From: Candidatus Bathyarchaeota archaeon
GTDB taxonomy: Archaea; Thermoproteota; Bathyarchaeia; Bathyarchaeales; Bathycorpusculaceae
Direction: 5' to 3'
Assembly (NCBI GenBank): GCA_025059195.1
Contig: JANXDU010000003.1
Span: 1-64,000 of the forward strand
DNA: 64,000 bases
Shown: positions 42,720 to 51,946 of the stretch, one piece after another
How the letters are laid out: every line of letters begins with the position of its first letter
How positions within the stretch are numbered: position 1 is the stretch's first letter
The notes under the pieces: generated by a model
What the model was told of the DNA's origin: nothing
Seen by the model: the letters and a program-made list of their open reading frames with translations, nothing else
Database searches by the model: none
Made by a program: the position numbers and the translations under genes

Positions 42720-44429
42720 TCAACCCGCTTTTCTGCAAACGTTTGAAATGGTCAAAATCACGTGAGGGAGAGCAAACACGCTAAAAACTTTAGTGTATTT
42801 AGGCCTTCCAGCAGCCCTAACAGCCTCCAAATCTCCACCAGCCCCCAAATAGCCTTCAATAAAAGCCTTCGCAACAACCTCGACAAGCTTTGTTCCAGCA
42901 AGGGGCGGCACATAATGCCCAACATAGTAAAGGAATTCAGCGATATCCCAAGCCTTGTCGCCCCTCCGCGAAGCTTGCTCAAAATCCATCAAATAAATTT
43001 TGCCATCCCTTCCCACAAGAATGTTTTCGGGCTTAGTGTCGCCCAATGCCACGTCAAGCGTGTGAACCTTAGCGAAAACTTCGCCGACTCTGCGAATAAG
43101 TTTTAACTCCTCCCCAATTTTGTCCACCTCTCGGTTGAGGGTTCTCTTGACAACTTTCTCTAATGTTTCACCTTCCACGTACTCCATGAAAACAAGCCTT
43201 TCGCCGTGGTTTATGCCTAAAATCTTTGGGACAGCAAAACCTTTCGAGTAGAGAAACTGGTTTATGGAGCATTCCCTCTCAAGCCTTGAACGCCCCAGAA
43301 GAGTGAAAGTTCTAGTTCCGACGGTCCACAAAGTTAATGGAAACCATTTAAATCCAGCCCAGTCTTTGAAACTTTTAACAACAACCTTGCGTTCCCAACC
43401 TTCCGCGGAAACCCTTACCAGATAAACATCGTTTAAAACGCCGCCCAACTCTTCAACAGCTACCGCCGCGTTTTCGCCGACTTTAAGGATTTTTCTGACA
43501 AAGCTCTCTGTGTCCATCCTAGTGGCTAAGGGCACAAGTCCGTTCGCCGTTGGCACAAACAGATACATTTTCGGGTCCTCAATGTTAAATTCTGTTTTCA
43601 ACTTGTTTCTTTCGCTTTCAAAAAACTGAAGCTCCAGAAAAGCATCCATACCTTCGGATAAGATGCCCAAAACTTTCGGGAAAGTTCTCAAAATAGACAT
43701 AAATAGGGCTTTCTGCGCAGACTTCAACAAGTTTGTGAACGCAGCCTTTCTGCCATTGCGTTTCTCAATGAAAGTTTTTGAAACCATGAAAAAGCCGTTT
43801 ACACGCTCCACAACTTTTTCCCTTTCTAACTCTTTCAATGCAAGCATGTATCCTTCCATAACTCGGTTGATATTCTGTTCACGCGACTCCTTTTGAAAGA
43901 AACGGGAAAGCGTATAGTAGATGGGTGGAAACAGCCGCGCCCTGCTAATCATAACCTCATACATGAAATAATCCGGTTTTATTCGAATTTCGCGGGAAAG
44001 TTCTGGAAAATCACATATAAGGTTCTCTAAAAGTTCTATGATTAAACGTTTCTTAAGTTTAACCTCTTCCGTCTTCAAGTAGTCCGTGTTAATCAGCGGT
44101 TTATATGGGAAAATGAGGTGAATGGCGAGAGCCTCACCTAAAAAGCCTAAATCCACATCCTTCTCGAAAATCTGCTTGTCTACCGCGTAAAAAATGGCGG
44201 GTTTTCCGTCAAAAAACTTAACGTAGTTCATTATCCTAGGTTTAAAGCCATCGACAACAAGCAAAACCTCCAACAACGTTTTCGCGCTATCGGATGGATG
44301 TAGCGTAAAATCCCCACAGACGCAAACGCTCGTTATTGCATAGGAGTTGGCAACCCGTCTACAAAACTCGTAAATCTGCTCTTCCAACTTGCTGCCGAAC
44401 CGCTTTTGCTCGAAAGACAACTTTTCCAC
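42720..44429 (-). CDS. Multidomain protein with C-terminal Bud32/RIO-like kinase domain
   Basis: This protein has 569 residues. Residues about 340-530 are a small protein-kinase-like fold: Lys352 (VVVKSFKDW), an acidic helix, VFMEYVEGETLEK (hinge), Asp464 and Asn469 (ALGDTKPENILVG) and Asp482 (YLMDFEQA) as DFG counterpart. The catalytic-loop His of HGD is Leu here. The first ~130 residues contain VCGDFTLHPSDSAKTLLEVL, which recalls a degenerate nucleotidyltransferase, and the middle is helical. It could phosphorylate RNA, protein or a small substrate. The two-gene unit with an RNase hints at RNA metabolism (inference). Confidence 0.75.
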   Translation of the reverse strand: MEKLSFEQKRFGSKLEEQIYEFCRRVANSYAITSVCVCGDFTLHPSDSAKTLLEVLLVVDGFKPRIMNYVKFFDGKPAIFYAVDKQIFEKDVDLGFLGEALAIHLIFPYKPLINTDYLKTEEVKLKKRLIIELLENLICDFPELSREIRIKPDYFMYEVMISRARLFPPIYYTLSRFFQKESREQNINRVMEGYMLALKELEREKVVERVNGFFMVSKTFIEKRNGRKAAFTNLLKSAQKALFMSILRTFPKVLGILSEGMDAFLELQFFESERNKLKTEFNIEDPKMYLFVPTANGLVPLATRMDTESFVRKILKVGENAAVAVEELGGVLNDVYLVRVSAEGWERKVVVKSFKDWAGFKWFPLTLWTVGTRTFTLLGRSRLERECSINQFLYSKGFAVPKILGINHGERLVFMEYVEGETLEKVVKRTLNREVDKIGEELKLIRRVGEVFAKVHTLDVALGDTKPENILVGRDGKIYLMDFEQASRRGDKAWDIAEFLYYVGHYVPPLAGTKLVEVVAKAFIEGYLGAGGDLEAVRAAGRPKYTKVFSVFALPHVILTISNVCRKAG

Positions 44430-44475
44430 CAGATTTCTTCCCTAGGCTAGAAGTGTACTCTCCTAGAAAATATAG

Positions 44476-45843
44476 TTAACCACCTTGACGTTTGCCTAAA
44501 ATTTTACCATACAACCTCAAAGCCTTTAAGGCTTTAACACCCTTTTCTGGCAGGTTGTATAATGGTATGGGGCTATCACCAATCACTTTATAAACAAGTT
44601 CGAAGTCCTCGCCGCCCGCTGGCACATCAACCACAGGCTTGTTGGGGTATTTTGCCGCTACTTTCGGGATAACCTTTGCATCTTCAGGTTCGAAAAAGCA
44701 GGATTTGAGCATGTTTATGACAAGCACTCCATCAACGTTTTCGTCCGCCAAAACAAAATCTAAAACTTTTCCGAACCTGTCCGACCTAGCATCCGCTATT
44801 AAGTCAATGGGGTTTGTCGCGTCCACGCCGGGATAAAGCCTTTCAATCCGGCTTTTTGTTTCCTCAGAAAGTTTAGCCATTTTAAGCTTGCTTCGCTCGA
44901 CAGCGTCTGCCGCCAATATTGCTGGGCCACCAACATTACTCACTATGGCTACATTGTCGCCTAACATAGGTGGCTGTTTGGACAAAGCTAACGCTGCATT
45001 CAAAAGCTCCTCAACGTCTTCGACGCGGATTATCCCAGCTTTTTTGAAAGCGGCATCGAAAACCTCGTCGGAACCAGTTATAGACCCCGTGTGCGATTTA
45101 GCTCTATGGGCGGATTCTTGGGTGATTCCGCCCTTCAATACGAGAATTGGCTTCTTCTCAACAGTTTTTCTCGCCTCTTTTATGAATTGCCTCCCATTTT
45201 TCACGCCTTCCATGTATAGGCAGATAACTCGTGTCTCCTCATCCTCCCTTAAATACTGAATTAGGTCAACATCATCCAAGTCTATTTTATCTCCCATAAA
45301 GGCCATTTTACTCACGCCTAAACCGTAAAAACACGCCAAATCCAGTAAACAAGCGCCTACTCCACCGCTTTGAGATATGAATGCTATGTTTCCCCTTCTC
45401 GGTAAGACTCCTTTTTCGAAAGTTGTGTTCAACCCGTTAGCTGTGTTTATAACGCCCATAACAGTGTTAGGTCCCAAAACTCTAACGCCGTAGTCTTCCT
45501 TCACCCTTAACAGTTGTTGACGCTGTTCGTCCCTGTACCCGCCAGTTATTATTACAAAGGTTTTTACTCCAAAAGCGGCGCATTTTTCAATATAGACCAG
45601 GGATTTTCCGGGCGGCAACATTACAACAGCCAACTCTGGAGTTTCAGTTAACTCGTTAAGGCTACTTGCGCCTATTTTCCCCTCCAAATCGAGAACGTAA
45701 GTTCTTCCTTTGAAGAATCTCTTCATATTATAGGTGACATCTTTAAAAAGTCGAGGCGACGCCAATCCCACTTTTTCTTTGATCTTGCTGGAACCTATCA
45801 GCAAAACAGTTTTAGGCTCGAAGAGAGTCTTCACACTGGACAT
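44476..45843 (-). CDS. Acyl-CoA synthetase (NDP-forming) alpha subunit-like protein
   Basis: This 455-residue protein has the fold of the alpha subunit of ADP-forming acetyl-CoA synthetase: a CoA-binding domain (TVLLIGSSKIKEKVGLASP), LGPNTVMGVIN, GNIAFISQSGGVGACLLDL, and the phosphohistidine loop SAHRAKSHTGSITGSDEV. It would make ATP while releasing CoA from an acyl-CoA. No beta (ATP-grasp) subunit is next to it, so the partner must be elsewhere, or the protein has another acyl-CoA role. It appears monocistronic. Confidence 0.85.
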   Translation of the reverse strand: MSSVKTLFEPKTVLLIGSSKIKEKVGLASPRLFKDVTYNMKRFFKGRTYVLDLEGKIGASSLNELTETPELAVVMLPPGKSLVYIEKCAAFGVKTFVIITGGYRDEQRQQLLRVKEDYGVRVLGPNTVMGVINTANGLNTTFEKGVLPRRGNIAFISQSGGVGACLLDLACFYGLGVSKMAFMGDKIDLDDVDLIQYLREDEETRVICLYMEGVKNGRQFIKEARKTVEKKPILVLKGGITQESAHRAKSHTGSITGSDEVFDAAFKKAGIIRVEDVEELLNAALALSKQPPMLGDNVAIVSNVGGPAILAADAVERSKLKMAKLSEETKSRIERLYPGVDATNPIDLIADARSDRFGKVLDFVLADENVDGVLVINMLKSCFFEPEDAKVIPKVAAKYPNKPVVDVPAGGEDFELVYKVIGDSPIPLYNLPEKGVKALKALRLYGKILGKRQGG

Positions 45844-45915
45844 TCAGTTAACCTTCAAATTTAAAGGCTTGAAGAGAGAAATTCTGGTATCTATGCACAT
45901 AAATTTAACTCTAAG

Positions 45916-46698
45916 TTAGGCGCGTTCTATCAGCTTAATATAGGCGAAAGCCGCGAAAAATGTGAAGACTGCCGAAAAAGTCATGACACTTATTATCATT
46001 TCCATTGAGAAGGGCGGGGTTCCAAGTAGAAAGGAGCGGATGAGGTTTGAAGCGTTGCTTAGGGGGTTAACCCTTGCAAAAGTTACTAGGGGCATTGGAA
46101 ATCTGCCTTCTCGTCCAAGCTGTTCAATCAGCGAGAGCGGATAGAAAACGCTGCTACAGAAGAACAGCAAATAGTAGACCAAGCCTCTTGCCGTTACAAA
46201 CTTGTCAATGCTTTTTGTGGAGACAGCTATGGCTATGCTCAAACCAGAAATTCCTACGGCGAGAAAGAAAAGCACAAGCAAAATTAATAGAAACTGGTAT
46301 AATGTTGGGAAACCCACGAAGGCGAAACATGTTGCCAACAAGGGAGACATGTAGACCATGCCTCGTAAGCCTCCAGAAAGCACCCGTCCCAAGGCAAGTT
46401 CAACTCTGCCCATGGGCAGGCTTAGTAGGTACTGATGAACTTCTCTCCGTTTCTCCATGTTCACCTCCCTTCCAATCATGAAGGCGGAGGCAAACAAGCC
46501 TGTAACCGTCAACCCTGGAGCGAAGAAGTTGAAGTAGCTTTTTATTTGCTGGAGAATTTCGGGGTTTAGCATGCGGTTGTAGACTATCGCCATAATAAAC
46601 AAGTCCGTAAGGTTCATGCTTACTAAGCCTACAAGCCACCACTTATAGCGGAAGAAATTTCTAAAGTCGTTTTCCAGTATATACACGATGTTTTTCAT
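45916..46698 (-). CDS. ABC-2 type transporter permease
   Basis: This 260-residue protein has six hydrophobic helices and the ABC-2 segment REVNMEKRREVHQYLLSLPM followed by VLSGGLRGMVY. It is the second of two paralogous permeases read from one minus-strand operon with the ATPase, and the two abut without a gap, so they probably form a heterodimeric exporter. Substrate unknown. Confidence 0.85.
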   Translation of the reverse strand: MKNIVYILENDFRNFFRYKWWLVGLVSMNLTDLFIMAIVYNRMLNPEILQQIKSYFNFFAPGLTVTGLFASAFMIGREVNMEKRREVHQYLLSLPMGRVELALGRVLSGGLRGMVYMSPLLATCFAFVGFPTLYQFLLILLVLFFLAVGISGLSIAIAVSTKSIDKFVTARGLVYYLLFFCSSVFYPLSLIEQLGREGRFPMPLVTFARVNPLSNASNLIRSFLLGTPPFSMEMIISVMTFSAVFTFFAAFAYIKLIERA

Positions 46699-47406
46699 CT
46701 ACCGCCATCCCCCGCCTTCTATGCTTTTGTCGTAAAGCACTATGCCCACGAACATGAAAAAGCCGAAGAATAAAACTATTCCAAGGAGGGGCAGCAGCGG
46801 GTTTTCAAAAGATAAAATCGACTCAACACCAGCACCCCAACGGAAGAGCTCAGCAGCGTAGGTGACTGGATTAAAGTTGGCTATCCACCCGTAAATCGGG
46901 TTTGCTTCCTTAACAAAGCTTAGGGGATACATGGCTGTGCTTAGACGCACTATTAACGCGTCTAAAACGCCCATAAGAATGTCGAAGCGATCGCTGGACT
47001 TTATAACAACGGCTAGCGTTATGCTCATTCCAGAAACTCCAAAGGCAAAGAGGAAAAGCGAAAACAAAGCCAACAAAAAGTTAAGCGGGTTCACTATGCC
47101 TATAACGTAAAGGGATATGCAAATAAGTGGTCCCACGTATATGAAGGCGCGAAGCCCTCCGCCGATGGAACGGCCAAGAACAAGTTGTCTTCTCGTGACG
47201 GGTAAACTGAGGAGATATTCGAAGACACCATGTTCAGCCTCCTCGTATATATCAAAGCCTATGAATACGGCTGCGGAGTAAAGCGTCATAACTGATAATC
47301 CGCCCACATAATAACGGAAGTAGTCTTCTACGGCAACCATACGGGAGGCTATAAGCCCAAAAAAGGCAATTTGGGAAGCGAACCAAATAATTCTCATAAT
47401 AACCAT
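46699..47406 (-). CDS. ABC-2 type transporter permease
   Basis: This 235-residue six-helix paralogue of its downstream neighbour contains YEEAEHGVFEYLLSLPVTRR and LVLGRSIGGGLRAFIYVGP. The N-terminal part is shorter than in the other permease. The start may lie upstream, since the frame opens about 60 bases after the ATPase stop and the ATG at 47406 has MVIMRIIWF directly behind it. Confidence 0.82.
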   Translation of the reverse strand: MVIMRIIWFASQIAFFGLIASRMVAVEDYFRYYVGGLSVMTLYSAAVFIGFDIYEEAEHGVFEYLLSLPVTRRQLVLGRSIGGGLRAFIYVGPLICISLYVIGIVNPLNFLLALFSLFLFAFGVSGMSITLAVVIKSSDRFDILMGVLDALIVRLSTAMYPLSFVKEANPIYGWIANFNPVTYAAELFRWGAGVESILSFENPLLPLLGIVLFFGFFMFVGIVLYDKSIEGGGWR

Positions 47407-47469
47407 GACTTTGTACTGGAAGAATAAGCGAACATCTCGCTCAACGACATAGAGAAGCTTTAGCGTAGT

Positions 47470-48432
47470 TTAGCGTCCCCCTTTCTGAGCTTCTTCAAGC
47501 GTCAGACCAGTGTAATGCGCGAAAACGTCGTCTAGGCTGGGTTCACTCATGCGGATAGAGGAGACAACGGCTCCCTCCATCATCAGCGTGCTCATAATCT
47601 TTGGCACCACTTCCTCAACTTTGTTCAAGTATAGACGCAGTGTAGAGGCTTTGGTTCTAATAACTTTGACAACTTCTTTAAATTGGTCAAGGCTTTCTAT
47701 AATTTTTGGCGAAGGCTCAACCTCGAACTGAATCTCGACAACGTCTCCGCCTACAATGCTGTCCTTGAGCTTCTGGGGTGTATCGCAGACGAGAAGTCTA
47801 CCTCTATGCATTATGCCCACCCGATCAGAAAGCACATCAGCCTCGTATAGCTCATTAGTTGCAAGAATAATGGTTGTTCCACTGTCACAGAGTTCTCGAA
47901 GCATTCTCCAAATCTTGTGTTTACCAACAACATCAATTTGAGCTGTCGGCTCGTCCACTATGGCTATTTTAGGCCTCTGAATTAACACTTTAGCTATTTC
48001 AACCCTTTTCCGCATTCCGCCGGAAAGCGCGTGAACACTTCTGTGGCGGTAATCCCACATGTCTAAGGCTTCTAAAACCTCTCGGACTCTCTGTTTGCGC
48101 TCTTGGGTTGACAGTCCGCAGACTTTGGCATGCCAGTTGACAACGTCCCAGGGGGTGCTAACCCACAGCAGTTTGGGCTCTTGAAAGGCTACGCCCAAAA
48201 GCTCGCGAACTTTGTCCGGGTTTTTCCTAACATCATAGCCTCCCACGTAGGCCGTGCCCTCAGTAGGCCTTATAACCGTTGCAAGCATCAAAATAGTCGT
48301 TGTTTTCCCAGCGCCGTTGGGACCGAGAAGACCTAAGATCTCTCCTTCTTCAACCTCCAAGTTGAGGTGGTCGACCGCTGTGAAGTTTCCAAATTTTTTC
48401 GTCAAGTTTTCGATTCTAATTATTGGAGGCAT
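47470..48432 (-). CDS. ABC transporter ATP-binding protein (DrrA-type)
   Basis: This 320-residue ATPase has Walker A LLGPNGAGKTTTILML, Q-loop FQEPKLLWV, signature HALSGGMRKRVEIAKVL, Walker B IAIVDEPTAQID and switch His-position LATNELY (Asn here instead of the usual His). A C-terminal ~80-residue domain, typical of DrrA-like exporters, ends with SLDDVFAHYTGLTLEEA. It drives the two permeases encoded downstream in an export system, perhaps for lipids or toxins. Confidence 0.92.
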   Translation of the reverse strand: MPPIIRIENLTKKFGNFTAVDHLNLEVEEGEILGLLGPNGAGKTTTILMLATVIRPTEGTAYVGGYDVRKNPDKVRELLGVAFQEPKLLWVSTPWDVVNWHAKVCGLSTQERKQRVREVLEALDMWDYRHRSVHALSGGMRKRVEIAKVLIQRPKIAIVDEPTAQIDVVGKHKIWRMLRELCDSGTTIILATNELYEADVLSDRVGIMHRGRLLVCDTPQKLKDSIVGGDVVEIQFEVEPSPKIIESLDQFKEVVKVIRTKASTLRLYLNKVEEVVPKIMSTLMMEGAVVSSIRMSEPSLDDVFAHYTGLTLEEAQKGGR

Positions 48433-48478
48433 TTTCCCATTCCAGAGACAGAATACACAACGTCTAAACGTCTAATAC

Positions 48479-49792
48479 TTAAAGTTTACGCACCAATAAA
48501 TCTGACGCACATTTTTCAGCTTTTTCCATAACAGTCCGCTCGTCCAACGTCTGAACCCTTCTATTTTCCATGAGGATTTTACCATCAACTATAACCGTGT
48601 CCACATCGCTTCCACGGGCTGAGTAAGCTAAGGCTGCATAAATGTTGTTTAAAGGTTTCAAGTGGGGCTTTGAAAGATCAACGAGTATAATGTCAGCCCT
48701 TTTGCCAACTTCCAAGGAACCTATAACTCCGTCAAGACCTAACGCTTTGGCACCATCCAAAGTTGCCATTTTCAAAACTTGATAGGCAGACAAAACTTTA
48801 GAGTCGCGGTAAAAGCTTTTCTGAAGTAACGCTGCAAACTTCACGGTTTCAAACATGTCAAGCGAATTATTGCTTGCAGCCCCATCCGTACCCAGCGCCA
48901 CGTTGACACCTAAATCAATAAGCTCCTTAATCCTCGCAACACCCAAACCAAGCTTCATATTAGCCACAGGCACATAAACGACGTTAACACGGCGTTCAGC
49001 CAGAATGCGCATATCGCTTTCAGACAAGTTTATACAATGAGCTGCAAGCACATGTCCATCAAAAAGCCCTAATCTGTGAAGGAATTCAACCTCGTTGAGG
49101 TTATACTGTCTTTCCAGTTCCTTAAACATTTCAGCGGATTCCGCAAGATGAATGTGAATGCCTAAACCAAGCTTCAAGGCTTTTTCCCGCACTCTTTTGA
49201 GTAATTCTGGACTGCAGCTATACGCAGCGTGGGGAGCCAGCATGGTTTTTATTCGGCCATCTGCAAATCCGTTAAATTTCTCCGCAAAATCCACGCTTTT
49301 ATTGAACGTCTTCTCGCCCATTTCCCTACTCCCAGCCTCTATTATCCCCTCCGCTAGAACCCCTCTTATTCCACTTTCACGGACGGCCTCTGTAACAGCC
49401 TCTTCGTGGAAGTACATGTCTGCAAAACATGTTGTTCCACTTTTTAACATCTCCAAACAACCTAAAAGCGCTCCGGCATAGACATCTTCACGGGTCAATT
49501 TTGCCTCCAACGGCCAAATTGTCTCCTGTAGCCAAACGTTTAAAGGCTTGTCTTCAGCTAAACCGCGAAAGAGAGTCATTGCCACATGGGTGTGGCAGTT
49601 TATAATACCGGGCATCGCAACCATGCCCTTGGCGTTTAACGTTTTTTCCGCCTCAATTCCGTGCGTAGACGAATTTTTACCGAGAAGGATTATCCTTCCG
49701 TTTTTAACGGCTATAACTCCATCTTCAATGACACCTTCATCCTTCATTGGTAAGACGATGCATCCACGAATTAAGAGGTCTGCCTTCTCCAA
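48479..49792 (-). CDS. mtaD: Amidohydrolase: S-adenosylhomocysteine/5'-methylthioadenosine/adenosine-type deaminase
   Basis: This 437-residue amidohydrolase has the metal-binding INCHTHVAMTLFRGLAEDKP, an Asp/Glu loop (SGTTCFADMYFHEEAV), His in APHAAYSCSPELL, HIHLAES and ALGTDGAASNNSLDMFE. These match the MtaD/DadD/SAH deaminase group that removes the amino group from adenine nucleosides to recycle SAM by-products. Substrate choice among the three cannot be told. It is 46 bases upstream of the ABC ATPase gene on the same strand. Confidence 0.9.
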   Translation of the reverse strand: MEKADLLIRGCIVLPMKDEGVIEDGVIAVKNGRIILLGKNSSTHGIEAEKTLNAKGMVAMPGIINCHTHVAMTLFRGLAEDKPLNVWLQETIWPLEAKLTREDVYAGALLGCLEMLKSGTTCFADMYFHEEAVTEAVRESGIRGVLAEGIIEAGSREMGEKTFNKSVDFAEKFNGFADGRIKTMLAPHAAYSCSPELLKRVREKALKLGLGIHIHLAESAEMFKELERQYNLNEVEFLHRLGLFDGHVLAAHCINLSESDMRILAERRVNVVYVPVANMKLGLGVARIKELIDLGVNVALGTDGAASNNSLDMFETVKFAALLQKSFYRDSKVLSAYQVLKMATLDGAKALGLDGVIGSLEVGKRADIILVDLSKPHLKPLNNIYAALAYSARGSDVDTVIVDGKILMENRRVQTLDERTVMEKAEKCASDLLVRKL

Positions 49793-49895
49793 GGCTTCAC
49801 CAAAAACTTGTTACGGGATAGTGACTAATAAAAAGAACGTTAAAGCCTTCGCTTCAGCGTCTCCTTTCTCCCCACTATTCCTGCTTAGTTGAAGA

Positions 49896-50321
49896 TTATT
49901 TAAGAAAAGAAGCTCGTGGTTTTATGCTCTCACCGTTTTTAAGAATGGGATGTAGCGCTGATTGCGTTTCATCTCCCTCTAAAACCATTCCTTTAGGTAT
50001 TCCCGCTGCTCCTATTTTCTTGCATATAAAGTTCAATGAATCCTCAGTGAAGCTTAAAAGGTTCCTTCCTTCAGCTGTGAGCTTATAGACTTTCCTGGGT
50101 CTCTCATTGTTCATGTCCCACTCGCTTTTCACATAACCACTTCTTTCTAAGGCGTTCAAGAGGGGGTAGATGGTGCTTGGTCCAAAATAAACGCCGAAGG
50201 TTTTGCGGATCTTGGTTATTATCTGGTAACCGTGCATGGGTTGACCGCTGAGGAACTGGAGCACTATCAAGTCTAGGAGACCCTTCATGAGTTTAACTTG
50301 AACTTCTTTTGTGTTGTTCAT
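49896..50321 (-). CDS. PadR-family transcriptional regulator
   Basis: This 141-residue protein has the PadR winged helix: LDLIVLQFLSGQPMHGYQII, VYFGPSTIYPLLNALERSGY and RKVYKLTAEGRNLL. The C-terminal helix used for dimerisation is present. It lies 240 bases from a second, divergent PadR gene, with two perfect inverted repeats and opposed TATA elements between them, so it is likely autoregulated. Confidence 0.88.
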   Translation of the reverse strand: MNNTKEVQVKLMKGLLDLIVLQFLSGQPMHGYQIITKIRKTFGVYFGPSTIYPLLNALERSGYVKSEWDMNNERPRKVYKLTAEGRNLLSFTEDSLNFICKKIGAAGIPKGMVLEGDETQSALHPILKNGESIKPRASFLK

Positions 50322-50346
50322 TTTGCTTGCCCTCTTCTGTTGTTTT

Positions 50347-50369
50347 GTCTAACAGTTTTTTTGTTAGAC
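50347..50369. promoter_or_regulatory. Inverted repeat GTCTAAC-N9-GTTAGAC
   Basis: This is a perfect 7-base inverted repeat in the leader of the minus-strand PadR gene, 26 bases before its start. PadR proteins bind inverted repeats of this scale, so this is a candidate operator. Confidence 0.5.
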
Positions 50370-50377
50370 TTACATAC

Positions 50378-50401
50378 GATATGTTCATTTTTAGACATAT
50401 C
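50378..50401. promoter_or_regulatory. Inverted repeat GATATGT-N10-ACATATC
   Basis: This is a perfect inverted repeat immediately downstream (relative to the minus-strand promoter) of TATAAAG at 50408-50414 read on the minus strand. It covers the expected start of transcription and would repress if occupied. Confidence 0.5.
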
Positions 50402-50508
50402 TCAAGACTTTATAGAGACTAAACAGTCATATAAAGCTTCACACACACTCAAAGCATAAAAAGACATAACAAAGCATACCCTCTCAACACCTCAAAAGCC
50501 ACATAAAA

Positions 50509-50517
50509 CATATAAAT
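50509..50517 (+). promoter_or_regulatory. TATA box of the second PadR operon
   Basis: CATATAAAT lies about 50 bases before the ATG at 50562, with AGGAAA as ribosome site just before the start. Another opposed TATAAAG at 50430-50436 could serve either direction. Confidence 0.5.
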
Positions 50518-50561
50518 CCAACAAAAATAAGTCAAAAATAGAACAAGAAAAGGAAAAATCC

Positions 50562-50882
50562 ATGGAAGAAAACCTCAAAAAGGAAATTGTTCAACACATA
50601 ACCAAAAACCTACTTGACATCCAAATATTACGCTTAATAGACAAACAACCCACATGGGGATACAAAATAAAGAAGCAAATAGAATCCTTCTCCGGACTAA
50701 AAATACGCCACGGAACCTTATACCCACTGCTACGAAAACTAGAAAACAAGGGTCTAATAACAAGCCAAAAACAACAACTCGGAAAACGCACAAGAAAAAT
50801 ATACACGACAACAGAAAAAGGAAAGCTATACATAAAAATGTGCTACAAAATGTTGGTAAAGCAAATGCAAGACAAGATGTAA
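50562..50882 (+). CDS. PadR-family transcriptional regulator
   Basis: This 106-residue winged-helix protein has LLDIQILRLIDKQPTWGYKI, IRHGTLYPLLRKLENKGLIT and RKIYTTTEKGKLYI, followed by a short basic helix. It lacks the long C-terminal dimer helix of its divergent neighbour. It is two bases from the flavoprotein gene, so it probably governs the prenyl/radical-SAM locus that follows. Confidence 0.87.
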   Translation: MEENLKKEIVQHITKNLLDIQILRLIDKQPTWGYKIKKQIESFSGLKIRHGTLYPLLRKLENKGLITSQKQQLGKRTRKIYTTTEKGKLYIKMCYKMLVKQMQDKM

Positions 50883-50884
50883 AA

Positions 50885-51913
50885 ATGATTGAAGTAGCAA
50901 TTGTAGGCGGAGGCCCAGCAGGAGCTTATTGCGCATACAATCTCGCAAAAAACGGAATACCCCCAACTATTTTTGACCACTCTCATCCGAGGGAAAAACC
51001 ATGTGGTGGAATGATATCCCCCCTGGCCCAAGAGCTTTTTCCATTTCTGAAGGAACTCCCAATAGACCAAACCAAAAGGAGAAAAGCCAGTTTCGTGTCC
51101 CCTTTCGGAAAAAAATTTACTTTAACTTTCAGAAAAAATGAGGCTATCTGTGTATCCAGGCTTGACCTTGACCAATACCTGCTAAATATGGCTCTGCGCG
51201 AGGGCGCGAAGTGGGTAAAAGAGAAAGTGCTGAATGTAAGACGAAAGGGAAAATTATGGAAAATAAAAACCAACAAAGCCGTTTTTTTGGCTGAAAAGCT
51301 TGTAGGCGCAGACGGAGTGAACAGCCTAATTAGAAGGAAAGTCACATCACCGTTGAAAAGTACGGATAAAGGATTTTGCTGCGGATACTTCGCTGAACAC
51401 TTGGAGGATGAAGAAATATCCTTTCATTTTCTTCCTCACAGAGAGGGGTATATGTGGATAATCCCGAGGAAGAATAATACGAGCATAGGGATAGGATGTT
51501 CAGAACCACGACTCTCAAAGGGCCTTTTTGAAGAGCTTAATGCGTTCATTAGAACGCATTATCCCAATATCAAAATTATCTCTAAGTGGGCTGCTTTAAT
51601 CCCAAACATAAAAGAAAAAGAAACTTTTCGAATTCCAATCGCGGGACCCAATTGGTTGCTTGTCGGAGACGCCGCTGGCCATGTGGACCCCTTAAACGGA
51701 GAAGGAATACCGTACGCGCTTTTAAGTGGTGAATTGGCAGCTCAAGCAATAGCTGAAAACAATCTGCAACGATATGAGCTGCTTTGGAGGCAAGCTTACG
51801 GGTCAAGACTACTATGGGGCGTCAAACTCAGAAAATGGATGTACAAGAAACATGTTTTAGAGTGTTACTGTCAATACTTAAGAGTTTCAAATTCGCTGTT
51901 GGCTAGGGCCTAA
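50885..51913 (+). CDS. Geranylgeranyl reductase-family FAD oxidoreductase
   Basis: This 342-residue flavoprotein begins with the dinucleotide-binding EVAIVGGGPAGAYCAYNLAK, then EKPCGGMISPLAQELFPF, the family fingerprint, and a C-terminal FAD loop WLLVGDAAGHVDPLNGEGIP. Such enzymes hydrogenate isoprenoid double bonds, as in archaeal lipid saturation or chlorophyll-tail reduction. The ATG at 50885 is right for the fold. A longer in-frame extension through the PadR gene is spurious. Pairing with a prenyl synthase points to a reduced isoprenoid product. Confidence 0.9.
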   Translation: MIEVAIVGGGPAGAYCAYNLAKNGIPPTIFDHSHPREKPCGGMISPLAQELFPFLKELPIDQTKRRKASFVSPFGKKFTLTFRKNEAICVSRLDLDQYLLNMALREGAKWVKEKVLNVRRKGKLWKIKTNKAVFLAEKLVGADGVNSLIRRKVTSPLKSTDKGFCCGYFAEHLEDEEISFHFLPHREGYMWIIPRKNNTSIGIGCSEPRLSKGLFEELNAFIRTHYPNIKIISKWAALIPNIKEKETFRIPIAGPNWLLVGDAAGHVDPLNGEGIPYALLSGELAAQAIAENNLQRYELLWRQAYGSRLLWGVKLRKWMYKKHVLECYCQYLRVSNSLLARA

Positions 51914-51946
51914 AGCACAAATATCTGAGCATCTACAATTTCAGTT

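Noticed and set aside
50654-50884. N-terminal extension of the geranylgeranyl reductase frame
   Set aside because: It is a Lys/Thr-rich shadow of the PadR gene. The Rossmann motif begins at the ATG at 50885.
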